The notes under the pieces were generated by a model, which was not told where the DNA came from, ran no database searches, and was given only the letters and a program-made list of their open reading frames with translations. Position numbers and translations under genes: made by a program. From Rhodospirillales bacterium (GTDB lineage: Bacteria > Pseudomonadota > Alphaproteobacteria > Rhodospirillales > JASLLZ01), in NCBI GenBank assembly GCA_030746775.1, contig JASLLZ010000004.1, positions 1-64,000 on the forward strand: DNA of 64,000 nucleotides, read 5' to 3'. Within the stretch, counting starts at the first letter, position 1; each line of letters opens with the position of its first letter. Below, in pieces: positions 8,217-17,213 of this stretch.

Positions 8217-9368
8217 GTGAACCGCCGCCATTTCCTGAGCCTTGCCACAGCACTTCCCATGGCGCTGATCCCTTTCCGTTCGCCCCTCGGCGGCGCCCGT
8301 TGGGATCGGACCTTGGTGCTGGTCGAACTGTTCGGCGGCAACGACGGCCTCAACACCGTCGTGCCCTATACCGACCCCGAATACCACCGCCTGCGCCCGA
8401 CCCTGGCCATCGGCCGCGACCGCGTCCTCCCCCTCGACGAACGGCTCGGCTTCCATCCGTCCCTGGCCCCCCTGATGGGGTTGTGGCGCGGCGGCGAATT
8501 GGCGGTGGCCCTCGGCGTCGGCTATCCCGATCCCAACCTCTCTCACTTCCGCTCGATCGACATCTGGGACACCGCGTCGGACGCCGCCGAGACCACCCGG
8601 CAGGGTTGGGTCGCCCGGCTTTTGGAGGAATCGCGGCCGACCGGGAGCTTCGATGCCGCCGGGGTGGTGCTCGGACGCAACTCCCTCGGTCCGCTGGCCA
8701 ACCGCGAGCCGATCGCCCTCAGTCTCGACGATCCGCACCGATTCGTGGCCGAGGCAGGGCGGATGGAAGAAACGCCCGGGCGGGCGGTCAATCCCGCCCT
8801 CGCCCACGTCACCGGTGTTCACCAACGCTCGCTTCTCGGTGCCCGTGCCTTGAGCGAACGAAATCTCGGAGCCGTCGAAGCCGGCGCCGAATTCCCCTTG
8901 AGCCCCTTTGGCCGACGGCTGGAGACGGTGGCGCGTCTGCTGGCCAGTGGTCTCGCCGTGCCAGTGGTCAAGGTCTCGCTCTCCGGCTTCGACACCCACG
9001 CCGCTCAGGCCGGAGTCCACGGACGGTTGCTGCGCCAGTTGGCCGACGCCCTGGCCGCCTTCGCCGCCGCCATGAAGGCTCATGGCCTGTGGGAAAGGGT
9101 GCTGGTCATGACCTACGCCGAGTTCGGCCGCCGCGTCGCCGAGAACGGCAGCCTGGGCACCGACCACGGCACGGCGGCGCCCCACTTCTTGCTTGGCGGC
9201 CGGGTCCGGGGCGGCCTCTACGGCGCCCAGCCGCCCCTCGACGACCTCAGTGACGGCAACTTGGCCTATCGGCTCCACTTCCGCAGCCTCTATGCCACCG
9301 CGGCCCGCGAATGGTGGGGTGTGGAAACAAGTTTCATCGCCGAGGAGGGGCTGGGCTGCATCGTCTGA
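8217..9368 (+). CDS. DUF1501-family protein with Tat-like signal
   Basis: A 383-aa DUF1501 protein. GTG 8217 gives an N-terminus NRRHFLSLATALPMALIPF, a twin-arginine-like signal that suits folded export. Family landmarks are LVLVELFGGNDGLNTVVP, LSHFRSIDIWDTA, VSLSGFDTHAAQ, VLVMTYAEFGRRVAEN and GTDHGTAAPHFLLGG; the metal-ligand-like His/Asp residues resemble the sulfatase/alkaline-phosphatase superfamily to which DUF1501 is distantly related. The frame is open well upstream of 8217, but that part overlaps the DUF1800 gene and is not conserved. Function is unknown; it is coupled to the DUF1800 gene. Confidence 0.85.
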   Translation: MNRRHFLSLATALPMALIPFRSPLGGARWDRTLVLVELFGGNDGLNTVVPYTDPEYHRLRPTLAIGRDRVLPLDERLGFHPSLAPLMGLWRGGELAVALGVGYPDPNLSHFRSIDIWDTASDAAETTRQGWVARLLEESRPTGSFDAAGVVLGRNSLGPLANREPIALSLDDPHRFVAEAGRMEETPGRAVNPALAHVTGVHQRSLLGARALSERNLGAVEAGAEFPLSPFGRRLETVARLLASGLAVPVVKVSLSGFDTHAAQAGVHGRLLRQLADALAAFAAAMKAHGLWERVLVMTYAEFGRRVAENGSLGTDHGTAAPHFLLGGRVRGGLYGAQPPLDDLSDGNLAYRLHFRSLYATAAREWWGVETSFIAEEGLGCIV

Positions 9369-9520
9369 CAGGCCGCTTTTACCGGGACACGGCCGGCGCC
9401 GGCGTTTACCCGGCGCCCATCGGCGTGATAGGATGGGGCGGCCATAAGAAAGGGGTTCCGTTGCTGCTCCTGCCCCGTTGGCGGCGGGATCGGCAGTGAA
9501 CCGTGGAGCGGGGTGGGTCG

Positions 9521-11335
9521 ATGCTTTTCGAACGCCACGGCGTGTCTCGGGATGACGCGGATTTCAAGCCCCCTTGGAAGCGCCTCGCGGGAACGCTTCT
9601 CATCGTGCTTGCCATGGCCGCGAGCGTGGCCGCCGTCTCGCTCGCGCCGCCCCTCGTCGGCCCAGCCCTGGCCTTCGGCGACGAGGGCGGTGACGACGAC
9701 GGTGACGACGGCGATGACGGCGGAGGCGGCGACGGCGACGGCGGCGAGGATGCCGGCGCCAGCAGCGACGATCCGCCGCCGGGCTTCAGTCCCAAGCTGA
9801 AACTGGTGCCCTGGCTGGCCGGAGAGTGGTCGAGCGACGGGTCGGGGGAAAAGGCCCTGCGTAACCTTCTGAGCCAAATCAGAAAGGTGCAGCTGAGGCT
9901 GCCGGCCCAACGCCGCATGCAGCTCACGCCGTTCGAACTGAGGCAATTCGAGCTGTGGCAGTTCTCCTTGATGGTGTTCGATCTCAGGATGTTTGATCTG
10001 TGGCAATCGGACCGGCCATTCGGCAATCTGACCTTTTCGCGACCGCAACTAAGAATGCTCGGGGACGTTCTGGCCAATCGGGACCGCCCGACACTGAGGA
10101 CGGAATTCTTCCAATTCTTCCGTGGAGAGCCCTTCCAAATGAGGTCGACGACCGACATCCGCCGTCAGGGCGAGTTGTCGCTGTCGGAACGCCAGAGAGA
10201 ATTGTTGCGCTTGAGCGAGGAACAGAGAGAGAGACTGAGGGAGAGGGACAGTGCGTGGGAAGGTGCGCGCGATGACCTGACCCATTCGTCAATCCCCTCG
10301 CCGACGGCGCTGTCGAGAACGGCGCCCCAACAGGCGCGCCAGCAACCGGCGAAGGCGGCCTCTCTCCGCGACTCGGCGGCGACCGCCAAGCAGGTGCAAT
10401 TCCTTGCAGACTCTGCGCGAATCCATATTCGCAACGGACAATTCGCTACGGCCCTCGATCTGACCCGCGAGGCGCTGGCGCTTCAACCCCAAAATCCCAT
10501 GCTCCGCGCCGACTTGGAGTACCTGGAATACGCCAAATGGTATTCCCAGCAGACGCAGCCCCTGGGATCTTTGGACCGCTATGCCAGGTCCAATGCGACG
10601 GATTTGATCCTCGACGCCCTGGATTCGACAAAAAAAGGCAACCTTATCGGCGCCATCGCCTATCTTGAGGACCAGATGCTGAGGCACGAAGGGGATACGA
10701 CCTACGCGTTAAGTGCCCTTAGTTACCTAGAGGGACTCTACCAATCCTATGTATACATCGGCGAGGCCGCACTGGGGGCACAGAAAAGACGGGAAGAGCG
10801 GGAAAGGGCAAAGGCCTGGGCAATACAGGCGCGGGGAAGAAAATTGTTCGATCCGACGGCCAATGACAGTTTTAAACTTCTTCAGTACCGCATGACCCCA
10901 CCGGAAGAGAAGCCGGTGCTGGATATCATCGCGGAACTGTTCGTGAAAGGATTTCTGAAAACGGGAGAACTGTTCGAGAAAGCGACTAAACCTTTTTATC
11001 GCAAACAGACCGAGTCGTTGGTCTCGCTCTCCGATCCGACCAACAAAAACCTGCTCAGCCCACCGCCTCCGATCCAACCTGATTTGGCCTGGAGGTGGGA
11101 GGAGAAAACGCGGCCACGTCTCGTGGGAACGCGTACTAGGCGGAGCCGCGCCATCTCCGAGGCGGCAAAACGGGCTACCACCTACGTCGAGCTAATACGC
11201 CATCTGGAAGAACAGGCTGCCGAGACACGGGCAGTCGACCACGAATCCTATGGTCCAGACGACGCCGCCCATGCGATCAGCTATCTGCAGGGCCAGGCCG
11301 CCTACTTCGATTTACTACTTGACGCTTACCGGTAA
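9521..11335 (+). CDS. Unrecognised membrane-anchored protein with acidic linker, pentad tract and TPR-like segment
   Basis: A 604-aa protein of no family I recognise. One hydrophobic segment (LLIVLAMAASVAAVSLAPPL, about residues 24-47) looks like a signal anchor. A ~30-residue linker almost entirely of Asp, Gly and Glu follows. Residues 138-162 repeat every five residues: FELRQ, FELWQ, FSLMV, FDLRM, FDLWQ. A strongly charged helix (LSERQRELLRLSEEQRERL) follows, then one TPR-like motif near residues 300-335 (HIRNGQFATALDLTREALAL). The last third is less GC-rich than its neighbours. ATG 9521 was chosen over GTG 9503 because a GGGGTGGG stretch precedes it. It may belong functionally with the preceding DUF1800/DUF1501 pair, but only position suggests this. 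Confidence 0.75.
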   Translation: MLFERHGVSRDDADFKPPWKRLAGTLLIVLAMAASVAAVSLAPPLVGPALAFGDEGGDDDGDDGDDGGGGDGDGGEDAGASSDDPPPGFSPKLKLVPWLAGEWSSDGSGEKALRNLLSQIRKVQLRLPAQRRMQLTPFELRQFELWQFSLMVFDLRMFDLWQSDRPFGNLTFSRPQLRMLGDVLANRDRPTLRTEFFQFFRGEPFQMRSTTDIRRQGELSLSERQRELLRLSEEQRERLRERDSAWEGARDDLTHSSIPSPTALSRTAPQQARQQPAKAASLRDSAATAKQVQFLADSARIHIRNGQFATALDLTREALALQPQNPMLRADLEYLEYAKWYSQQTQPLGSLDRYARSNATDLILDALDSTKKGNLIGAIAYLEDQMLRHEGDTTYALSALSYLEGLYQSYVYIGEAALGAQKRREERERAKAWAIQARGRKLFDPTANDSFKLLQYRMTPPEEKPVLDIIAELFVKGFLKTGELFEKATKPFYRKQTESLVSLSDPTNKNLLSPPPPIQPDLAWRWEEKTRPRLVGTRTRRSRAISEAAKRATTYVELIRHLEEQAAETRAVDHESYGPDDAAHAISYLQGQAAYFDLLLDAYR

Positions 11336-11389
11336 AACTAAACCCCACTTGTTTTCCCCGATTGTGACACGAACGGCCCGGGACCGCCT

Positions 11390-11464
11390 TGGTGGGTGCG
11401 GCTGGGATCGAACCAGCGACCTCTCGCCTGTGAGACGAGCGCTCTCCCGCCGAGCTACGCGCCC
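11390..11464 (-). tRNA. tRNA-Val (anticodon CAC)
   Basis: Read on the minus strand, this folds into a complete 75-nt cloverleaf. It has a 7-bp acceptor, D-stem GCTC/GAGC, anticodon stem CTCGT/GCGAG with loop CTCACAG giving anticodon CAC, T-arm GCTGG/CCAGC with TTCGATC loop, discriminator A and an encoded CCA end. One acceptor pair (C4 with A69) is mismatched, since the 3' strand reads CGCACCC where CGCGCCC would pair fully. The gene reads valine codon GUG. It abuts the broken end of the M23 peptidase gene. Confidence 0.93.
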
Positions 11465-12125
11465 TCCGGCGGTGGCGACGGTCCTCCTTCGCGTGTCCCG
11501 TTACGTGCCGCCGAATCGGCGTCCGGGTGCATGTGGACGACCAAGATGGCGCCATGCTCGGCGACCAGCGCGTAAAGGCGGCGGACCGACGATGCGTCGC
11601 CGCGCGCCCGGAAAGGCCGACCAGGCCAAGCGGCTGTCCCGCCTTCACCGACTCTCCCTTCTTCACCGCGATGCTGCCTTGTAGCATGTGGCAGTATTGG
11701 GTTGCCCAGCCTTTCCCGTGCGTGATCCGAACGCCGTTGCCGCACTCCTTGCCCTTGACCGCCTCTTGGCCGATCTTGCGCAGGTTGACGTCCTTCATGC
11801 CGTCCCGCGTGCCGGCGACAAGGCCCGGCGCCGCGGCGCGCACGATAACGCCGGCCCGCATGACGGCAAGGTCGCGAATGGCGAAATCGGTGCCCTTGTG
11901 GCGGTTGCCGGGCGGCGCGTTGTAGGTCGCCTTGCCGCACATGTAATCCCTGAGCCCGGTGGTCGGGTCGTGATCGACGTAGTTGACGATCCAGCAGTCC
12001 TTGCCCGGCTCACAATCGATGGGCAGGTCCATTCGAAAGGGCTCGGCGGCGCGCGGCGGCGACGGCCCCAGGGCCACCAACCCAACCAGACAAAGGATAA
12101 ACCGACATGCCGATCGTCTTGCCAT
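11465..12125 (-). pseudogene. M23-family peptidase, 3' end broken
   Basis: ATG 12125 (after AAGGGG) starts a secreted protein: signal peptide RFILCLVGLVALGPSPPRAA, then a peptidase M23 (LytM-like) domain. The first zinc-site motif HKGTDF is present, then ITHGKGWATQYCHM and GQPLGLVGLSGRA. At that point (about 11600) the family normally shows HxHF, but none appears; the frame becomes Arg/Ser-rich and stays open straight through tRNA-Val to 11277. A different frame (SSVRRLYALVAEHGAILVV) looks protein-like after the break. Either a frameshift/deletion or a fusion to a remnant of another gene has removed the second catalytic motif. The 3' boundary given is the tRNA edge and is approximate. Confidence 0.6.
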
Positions 12126-12283
12126 GTCCCCTTGAATATCAGGTTCGCCGACGTTTGGAAACGGCACCGCGCCGATGGCCGGCGGATCGGCCACAGCCTT
12201 GTTGCCGGCCCCGCCCCGGCAGGGTAATATTGCGGCGCAGTATAATTGTTTGCATTGCACCATTGAGGACAAGGGATGACGCC

Positions 12284-12751
12284 ATGAATAACCCCTCGGA
12301 CCCGGCCGTCGACGCGGACGGCATCGGCGCGTTGCACGGCTATGCCTTCGAGGACCTGCGCGAGGGGATGACCGCCGACTATTCCAAGACCATCACCGAA
12401 GCCGACATCGTCCATTATGCCGACATTACCGGCGACGTGAACCCGGCTCATCTTAATGACGCATACGCCGCCGCCACCATGTTCAAGGGCCGCATCGCCC
12501 ACGGCATGCTGACCGCCGGCCTGATCTCGACGGCCATCGGAACCAAGCTGCCCGGACCGGGCGCCATCTACGTCGGCCAGACCCTGCGCTTCAAGGCCCC
12601 GGTAAGGATCGGCGATGAGGTCGTGGCGCGGGTCACGGTGGGCAAGCTGAACGCCGGGCGGCGGTTCGTCGAGCTGAAGACCACGTGCAGCGTCGGCGAG
12701 ACCACCGTGATCGACGGCGAGGCCACGGTGATGGTGCCGGCGCGCGACTGA
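12284..12751 (+). CDS. MaoC-like (R)-specific enoyl-CoA hydratase
   Basis: A 155-aa hot-dog-fold protein of the MaoC/PhaJ family, hydrating trans-2-enoyl-CoA to (R)-3-hydroxyacyl-CoA and so linking fatty-acid oxidation to polyhydroxyalkanoate or related pathways. The hydratase-2 motif is intact: D51 and H56 in DITGDVNPAHLN, followed by the conserved RIAHGMLTAGLIS. ATG 12284 is used; an earlier ATG at 12276 is out of frame. A TATAAT hexamer at 12241-12246 lies 37 bp upstream without a convincing -35. The gene diverges from the M23 pseudogene and precedes ribF on the same strand. Confidence 0.87.
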   Translation: MNNPSDPAVDADGIGALHGYAFEDLREGMTADYSKTITEADIVHYADITGDVNPAHLNDAYAAATMFKGRIAHGMLTAGLISTAIGTKLPGPGAIYVGQTLRFKAPVRIGDEVVARVTVGKLNAGRRFVELKTTCSVGETTVIDGEATVMVPARD

Positions 12752-12845
12752 TCCTTGCGGCCGGCGACGGCAGGGGCGGGCGGAAGCGATCTCTTTGTTG
12801 TTTCCCCTTGACCCTTTCCCGGGGCGCTGACACCTTCGTGCCGCC

Positions 12846-13844
12846 ATGCGGATATTTCACCATTTCAACGACCTGCCGGCCGATGTCCGGGGCGCCGCCG
12901 TCGCCATCGGCAACTTCGACGGCGTCCACCGGGGCCATCGGGCGGTGATCGACGAGGCCGGGCGCATCGCCCGCGCCGCCGGCCTGCCGTGGGCGGTGCT
13001 GACCTTCGAGCCCCACCCCCGAAGCGTCTTCAAACCCGGCATCGAGCCCTTCCGCCTGACTCCCTTTCCCGCCAAGGCGCGCCATATCGCGGCCTTGGGC
13101 GTCGATTGCCTGGTCGTCCTCGCGTTCGACCTTCCCTTCTCGCGCCGGCCGGCAAATCAGTTCGTCGACGATGTCCTGGTCCGGGGTCTCGAGGCGCGCC
13201 ACGTGGTCTCGGGTTACGATTTCGTCTTTGGCCACGACCGCGTCGGAAACTGCGAGCTGCTCTTGCAAATGGGGGCGCGGGCCGGGTTCGGGTTTACCTC
13301 GGTCTCGGCGGTCGTCGACGAGGCCGGCGAAATCTATTCCGCCACCCGTGTGCGCGAAGAACTGGCGGCCGCCGATCCGCGCGCCGCGGCGCGCCTGCTG
13401 GGCCGCTGTTTCGAGATCGAGGGACGCGTTGAGCACGGCGAGAAACGAGGCCACGCGGTCGGCTTTCCGACGGCCAACATGCACCTCGATGAATTCTTGC
13501 GGCCGGCAAAGGGCGTATATGCCGTTCGCGCCAGTGTCGGCGAGGGTCCGGCCCCCCAATGGCGCGACGGCGTCGCCAATCTGGGCCATCGGCCGACCTT
13601 CGCCGGCGACGACCTGATCCTGGAGGTCCACCTGTTCGATTTCGACGGCGATCTCTACGGCCAACATCTGCGAATCGCCCTGGTCGACTATCTGCGCCCG
13701 GAAAAGAAGTTTGACGGACTTGATGATTTAAAGGCACAAATCGTCCGCGACATCGAGGCGGCGCGGGGCATCCTCGGCGTCATTGAGGATGCCGCCGAAG
13801 CCACCAGTGCTTCGCGACAACAGCGCCAGCGAGCCGAAAAATGA
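12846..13844 (+). CDS. ribF: Bifunctional riboflavin kinase/FAD synthetase
   Basis: A 332-aa enzyme that phosphorylates riboflavin to FMN and adenylylates FMN to FAD. The N-terminal adenylyltransferase nucleotidyl motif GNFDGVHRGH is at residues 22-31; the C-terminal flavokinase domain carries GHAVGFPTANM near residue 205. Length matches the bacterial bifunctional type. Its stop overlaps the ileS start (ATGA, 13841-13844), opening the ribF-ileS-lspA-DUF3035 operon, an arrangement common in proteobacteria. Confidence 0.93.
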   Translation: MRIFHHFNDLPADVRGAAVAIGNFDGVHRGHRAVIDEAGRIARAAGLPWAVLTFEPHPRSVFKPGIEPFRLTPFPAKARHIAALGVDCLVVLAFDLPFSRRPANQFVDDVLVRGLEARHVVSGYDFVFGHDRVGNCELLLQMGARAGFGFTSVSAVVDEAGEIYSATRVREELAAADPRAAARLLGRCFEIEGRVEHGEKRGHAVGFPTANMHLDEFLRPAKGVYAVRASVGEGPAPQWRDGVANLGHRPTFAGDDLILEVHLFDFDGDLYGQHLRIALVDYLRPEKKFDGLDDLKAQIVRDIEAARGILGVIEDAAEATSASRQQRQRAEK

Positions 13845-16654
13845 CCACCAATTACAAACCGACCCTGTTCCTGCCCCGCACCGACTTTCCCATGAAGGCG
13901 GGCCTGTCCCAGCGCGAGCCCGAGACCCTGGCGCGCTGGGAAAAGATCGACATCTACCGCCGTCACCGCGAGCAGGCCAAGGGCCGGGAAAAATTCATCC
14001 TCCACGACGGCCCGCCCTATGCCAACGGCCACCTGCACATCGGCCATGCCCTGAACAAAATCCTCAAGGACGTGATCACGCGATCCGAGCAGATGCGCGG
14101 ACGGGATTCCAATTACGTCCCCGGCTGGGACTGTCACGGCCTGCCCATCGAATGGAAAATCGAGGAAGCCTACCGCGCCCGGGGCGAGGACAAGGACGCG
14201 GTGCCAATCGTCAAATTCCGCCAGGAGTGCCGTGAGTTCGCCGACAAATGGATCGCCGTGCAGAGCGAGGAGTTCAAGCGCCTCGGCGTGGTCGGCGACT
14301 GGTCCAACCCCTATACCACCATGAGCTTCGCCGCCGAGGCCCAGATCGTCCGCGAACTGGGGAAGTTCCTGATCAACGGCTCGCTCTACAGGGGCGCCAA
14401 GCCGGTTCTCTGGTCGGTGGTCGAAAAGACGGCCCTGGCCGAGGCCGAGGTCGAATACCATGACCATACCTCGACGACGATCGCGGTCCGCTTTCCCGTC
14501 GTCGAAGCCCCGTCGCCCGAGCTTGAGGGGGCGGCCGTCGTTATCTGGACGACGACGCCGTGGACCATTCCCGGCAACCGGGCCGTCGCCTTCGGCCCCG
14601 ACTTCGACTATGGGGTCTACGAGGTAAAGGCCGTCGCCGAGGACAGCCGCGCCGCCGCCGGCGAACGCCTGGTGGTCGCCCAGAAACTGGCCGAGACCAT
14701 GCGGACCCAGGCCGGCATCGTCGAATGGGACCTGGTCGCCCCGGTGACCACCCTGGAGGGAACGGTCTGCCGACACCCCTTGGCCGGCCAGGGCTATGAA
14801 TTTCCGGTGCCGCTTCTGGCCGGGGACTTCGTCGACATGGAAACCGGCACCGGCTTTGTCCACATCGCCCCCGGCCACGGCGCCGACGACTGGGAACTGG
14901 GCATTGCCCACGGCTTGGCCGTACCCGAAACGGTGGACGGCGACGGTCTATTCGTCGACACCGTGCCGCTGTTCGCCGGCCAGCACGTTTTCAAGGTCAA
15001 CCCCGAGATCGTCCAGGCCCTTGACGACGCCGGGGGGTTGTTGAATTCGGGCACCTTGGTCCACAGCTATCCCCATTCGTGGCGTTCCAAGGCGCCGCTT
15101 ATCTTTCGCAATACCCCCCAATGGTTCATCTCCATGGAAAAGACGGGGCTGCGCGCCACCGCGCTCAAGGCCATCGACGCCACCCGTTTCGTGCCGGCCT
15201 CGGGGCAGAAGCGCCTCAACGGCATGATCGAGACGCGGCCCGACTGGTGCGTGTCGCGCCAACGCGCCTGGGGCGTGCCGATCGCCGTCTTCGTCGACAA
15301 AAGCACCGGTGAGCCCCTGCGCGACGAGGCGGTTTTGGAGCGCATCGCGGCCGCCGTCGAGGCGGAAGGCGCGGACATCTGGTTCACCTCGGAGCCGTCG
15401 CGTTTCCTGGGCGAGGGCCGGGATCCCGAGGACTACGAACAAGTGATGGATATCCTCGACGTGTGGTTCGAATCGGGGACCACCCACGCCTTTGTCCTCG
15501 AGGAGCGTGCCGACCTGCAATGGCCGGCGTCCCTCTACCTGGAAGGGTCGGACCAGCATCGCGGCTGGTTCCATTCGTCGCTTTTGGAATCGTGCGGCGC
15601 CCGGGGCCGGGCCCCTTACGAGACCGTGCTGACGCACGGTTTCGTCATGGGCGAAGACGGCCAGAAGATGTCCAAGTCGTTGGGCAACATCGTCTCACCC
15701 CAGGACGTGGTCGAAAAGCACGGCGCCGACATCCTGCGTCTGTGGGTGGTCGGTTCGGACTATTCCGAGGACCTGCGCCTGGGCGCCGAGATCGTCAAGC
15801 ACCACGCCGACATCTATCGCCGACTGCGCAACACGCTGCGCTTCCTGCTGGGCAACCTGAACGGCTTCTCGCCGGCCGAGCGCCTGGCCGACGCCGAGAT
15901 GCCGGAACTGGAACGCTGGGTCCTGCACCGGCTGTGGGAACTGGACGGGGCGGTGAGAAAGGCTTGCGACGACCTGGAATTCCATCCCCTGTTCACCGAG
16001 CTGCACGCGTTCTGCGCCGTCGATCTGTCGGCTTTCTATTTCGACGTGCGCAAGGATAGTCTTTATTGCGACGCAGCCTCTTCGAGGCGCCGGCGCGCGG
16101 CGCGCAGCGTCTTGGACCGGGTGTTCGATTATCTTACCGCCTGGTTGGCGCCGTTCATCTGCTTCACCGCCGAGGAGGCCTGGCTGGCCCGCAACCCGGG
16201 CGACGAGGAAAGCGTGCACCTGCGCCTCTTCCCCGACGTCCCGCGGGACTGGCGCGACGACGCCCTGGCCGCCAAGTGGGGCCGTATCCGCGAACTGCGC
16301 CGGGTCGTGACCGGGGCCCTTGAGGTCGAGCGCGCCGAAAAGCGCATTGGATCGAGCCTCGAAGCCCACGCCGAGGTGTTCGCCACCGCCGGCGACACCG
16401 ACATCCTGGAAAGCATCGACCTGACGGAAATCGCCATTACGTCGGGCGTCACCCTGAGCAACAAGGCCGTCCCCGCCGACGCCTTCACCATCGACGACGT
16501 TGCCCTCGTCGGCGTCGTCGTCAGGCGTGCCGAAGGGCAAAAGTGCGCGCGCTGCTGGAAGGTCCTCGAAGAGGTCGGCACGGACGCCGATCGCGCGGAC
16601 GTCTGCGGCCGCTGCGCCGACGCCGTCCGGCACTTTCAACCACCGTCCGATTGA
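13841..16654 (+). CDS. ileS: Isoleucyl-tRNA synthetase
   Basis: A 937-aa class I aminoacyl-tRNA synthetase charging tRNA-Ile. The HIGH motif is GHLHIGHALNKIL (about residues 63-75), KMSKS is GQKMSKSLGN (about 607-616), and the CP1 editing domain lies between (PWTIPGNRAV, HIAPGHGADDW). The C-terminal zinc knuckle GQKCARCWKVLEEVG with a second Cys pair VCGRCADAV is complete. It overlaps ribF by four bases and is 7 bp from lspA, so all are probably co-translated. Confidence 0.97.
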   Translation: MTTNYKPTLFLPRTDFPMKAGLSQREPETLARWEKIDIYRRHREQAKGREKFILHDGPPYANGHLHIGHALNKILKDVITRSEQMRGRDSNYVPGWDCHGLPIEWKIEEAYRARGEDKDAVPIVKFRQECREFADKWIAVQSEEFKRLGVVGDWSNPYTTMSFAAEAQIVRELGKFLINGSLYRGAKPVLWSVVEKTALAEAEVEYHDHTSTTIAVRFPVVEAPSPELEGAAVVIWTTTPWTIPGNRAVAFGPDFDYGVYEVKAVAEDSRAAAGERLVVAQKLAETMRTQAGIVEWDLVAPVTTLEGTVCRHPLAGQGYEFPVPLLAGDFVDMETGTGFVHIAPGHGADDWELGIAHGLAVPETVDGDGLFVDTVPLFAGQHVFKVNPEIVQALDDAGGLLNSGTLVHSYPHSWRSKAPLIFRNTPQWFISMEKTGLRATALKAIDATRFVPASGQKRLNGMIETRPDWCVSRQRAWGVPIAVFVDKSTGEPLRDEAVLERIAAAVEAEGADIWFTSEPSRFLGEGRDPEDYEQVMDILDVWFESGTTHAFVLEERADLQWPASLYLEGSDQHRGWFHSSLLESCGARGRAPYETVLTHGFVMGEDGQKMSKSLGNIVSPQDVVEKHGADILRLWVVGSDYSEDLRLGAEIVKHHADIYRRLRNTLRFLLGNLNGFSPAERLADAEMPELERWVLHRLWELDGAVRKACDDLEFHPLFTELHAFCAVDLSAFYFDVRKDSLYCDAASSRRRRAARSVLDRVFDYLTAWLAPFICFTAEEAWLARNPGDEESVHLRLFPDVPRDWRDDALAAKWGRIRELRRVVTGALEVERAEKRIGSSLEAHAEVFATAGDTDILESIDLTEIAITSGVTLSNKAVPADAFTIDDVALVGVVVRRAEGQKCARCWKVLEEVGTDADRADVCGRCADAVRHFQPPSD

Positions 16655-16661
16655 AGCGGCC

Positions 16662-17213
16662 ATGACCCGGGGCGCGATGAGGGCCGACGGCGCTGCCAAG
16701 GTGGGGATTGCCGTGGCGATCTTGGTCGTGGCCCTTGATCAAGCCTCCAAGTGGTGGATGCTGGAACACGTGATGCGCCCGCCCAGGGTTATCGAGTTGA
16801 CCGGTTTTTTCAATCTGGTCATGGGCTGGAACCGGGGCGTCAGCTTTGGCCTGTTCAACACCAATTCGCCTTACAACGCCTGGGTTTTGTCGGCCATCGC
16901 GCTGGTCATCGTGATGGCGCTGGCGGTCTGGCTCCGGCGCGCCCGAAGCCCCTTGCTGGCGGCCGCCCTCGGCCTGGTCATCGGCGGCGCGCTGGGCAAC
17001 GTGGTCGATCGGCTGCGTTTCGGCGCCGTTTTCGATTTCTTGGACCTCCACGCCGCCGGCTATCACTGGCCCGCTTTCAACCTGGCCGACAGCGCCATCA
17101 CCGTGGGCGCCGTCATGTTGGTCGTTGACTCCTTGTTCGCGCGCCCGGAAAATCATAATGGTAAGGGCGACGGGTCGAGCGGATCCGAAAAGGGGGCGAA
17201 CGGCGGACCATGA
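16662..17213 (+). CDS. lspA: Lipoprotein signal peptidase II
   Basis: A 183-aa inner-membrane aspartyl protease that cleaves prolipoprotein signal peptides after lipidation. Four transmembrane helices are visible, and the catalytic aspartates are D116 (GNVVDRLRFG) and D143 (FNLADSAIT). The WNRGVSFGLF motif around residue 57 is the conserved substrate-loop sequence. ATG 16662 follows the ileS stop by 7 bp; ATG 16677 is an alternative. Its stop overlaps the next gene, itself a lipoprotein and so a likely client. Confidence 0.93.
   Translation: MTRGAMRADGAAKVGIAVAILVVALDQASKWWMLEHVMRPPRVIELTGFFNLVMGWNRGVSFGLFNTNSPYNAWVLSAIALVIVMALAVWLRRARSPLLAAALGLVIGGALGNVVDRLRFGAVFDFLDLHAAGYHWPAFNLADSAITVGAVMLVVDSLFARPENHNGKGDGSSGSEKGANGGP

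Noticed and set aside
5998-8253. Long minus-strand open frame opposite the RidA and DUF1800 genes
   Set aside because: It spans three genes and their gaps on the other strand and shows no conserved motif; a GC-content artefact.
12241-12246. TATAAT as a promoter of the MaoC-type hydratase
   Set aside because: The hexamer is perfect, but no -35-like sequence is found at 16-18 bp, so it is only mentioned in the gene entry.
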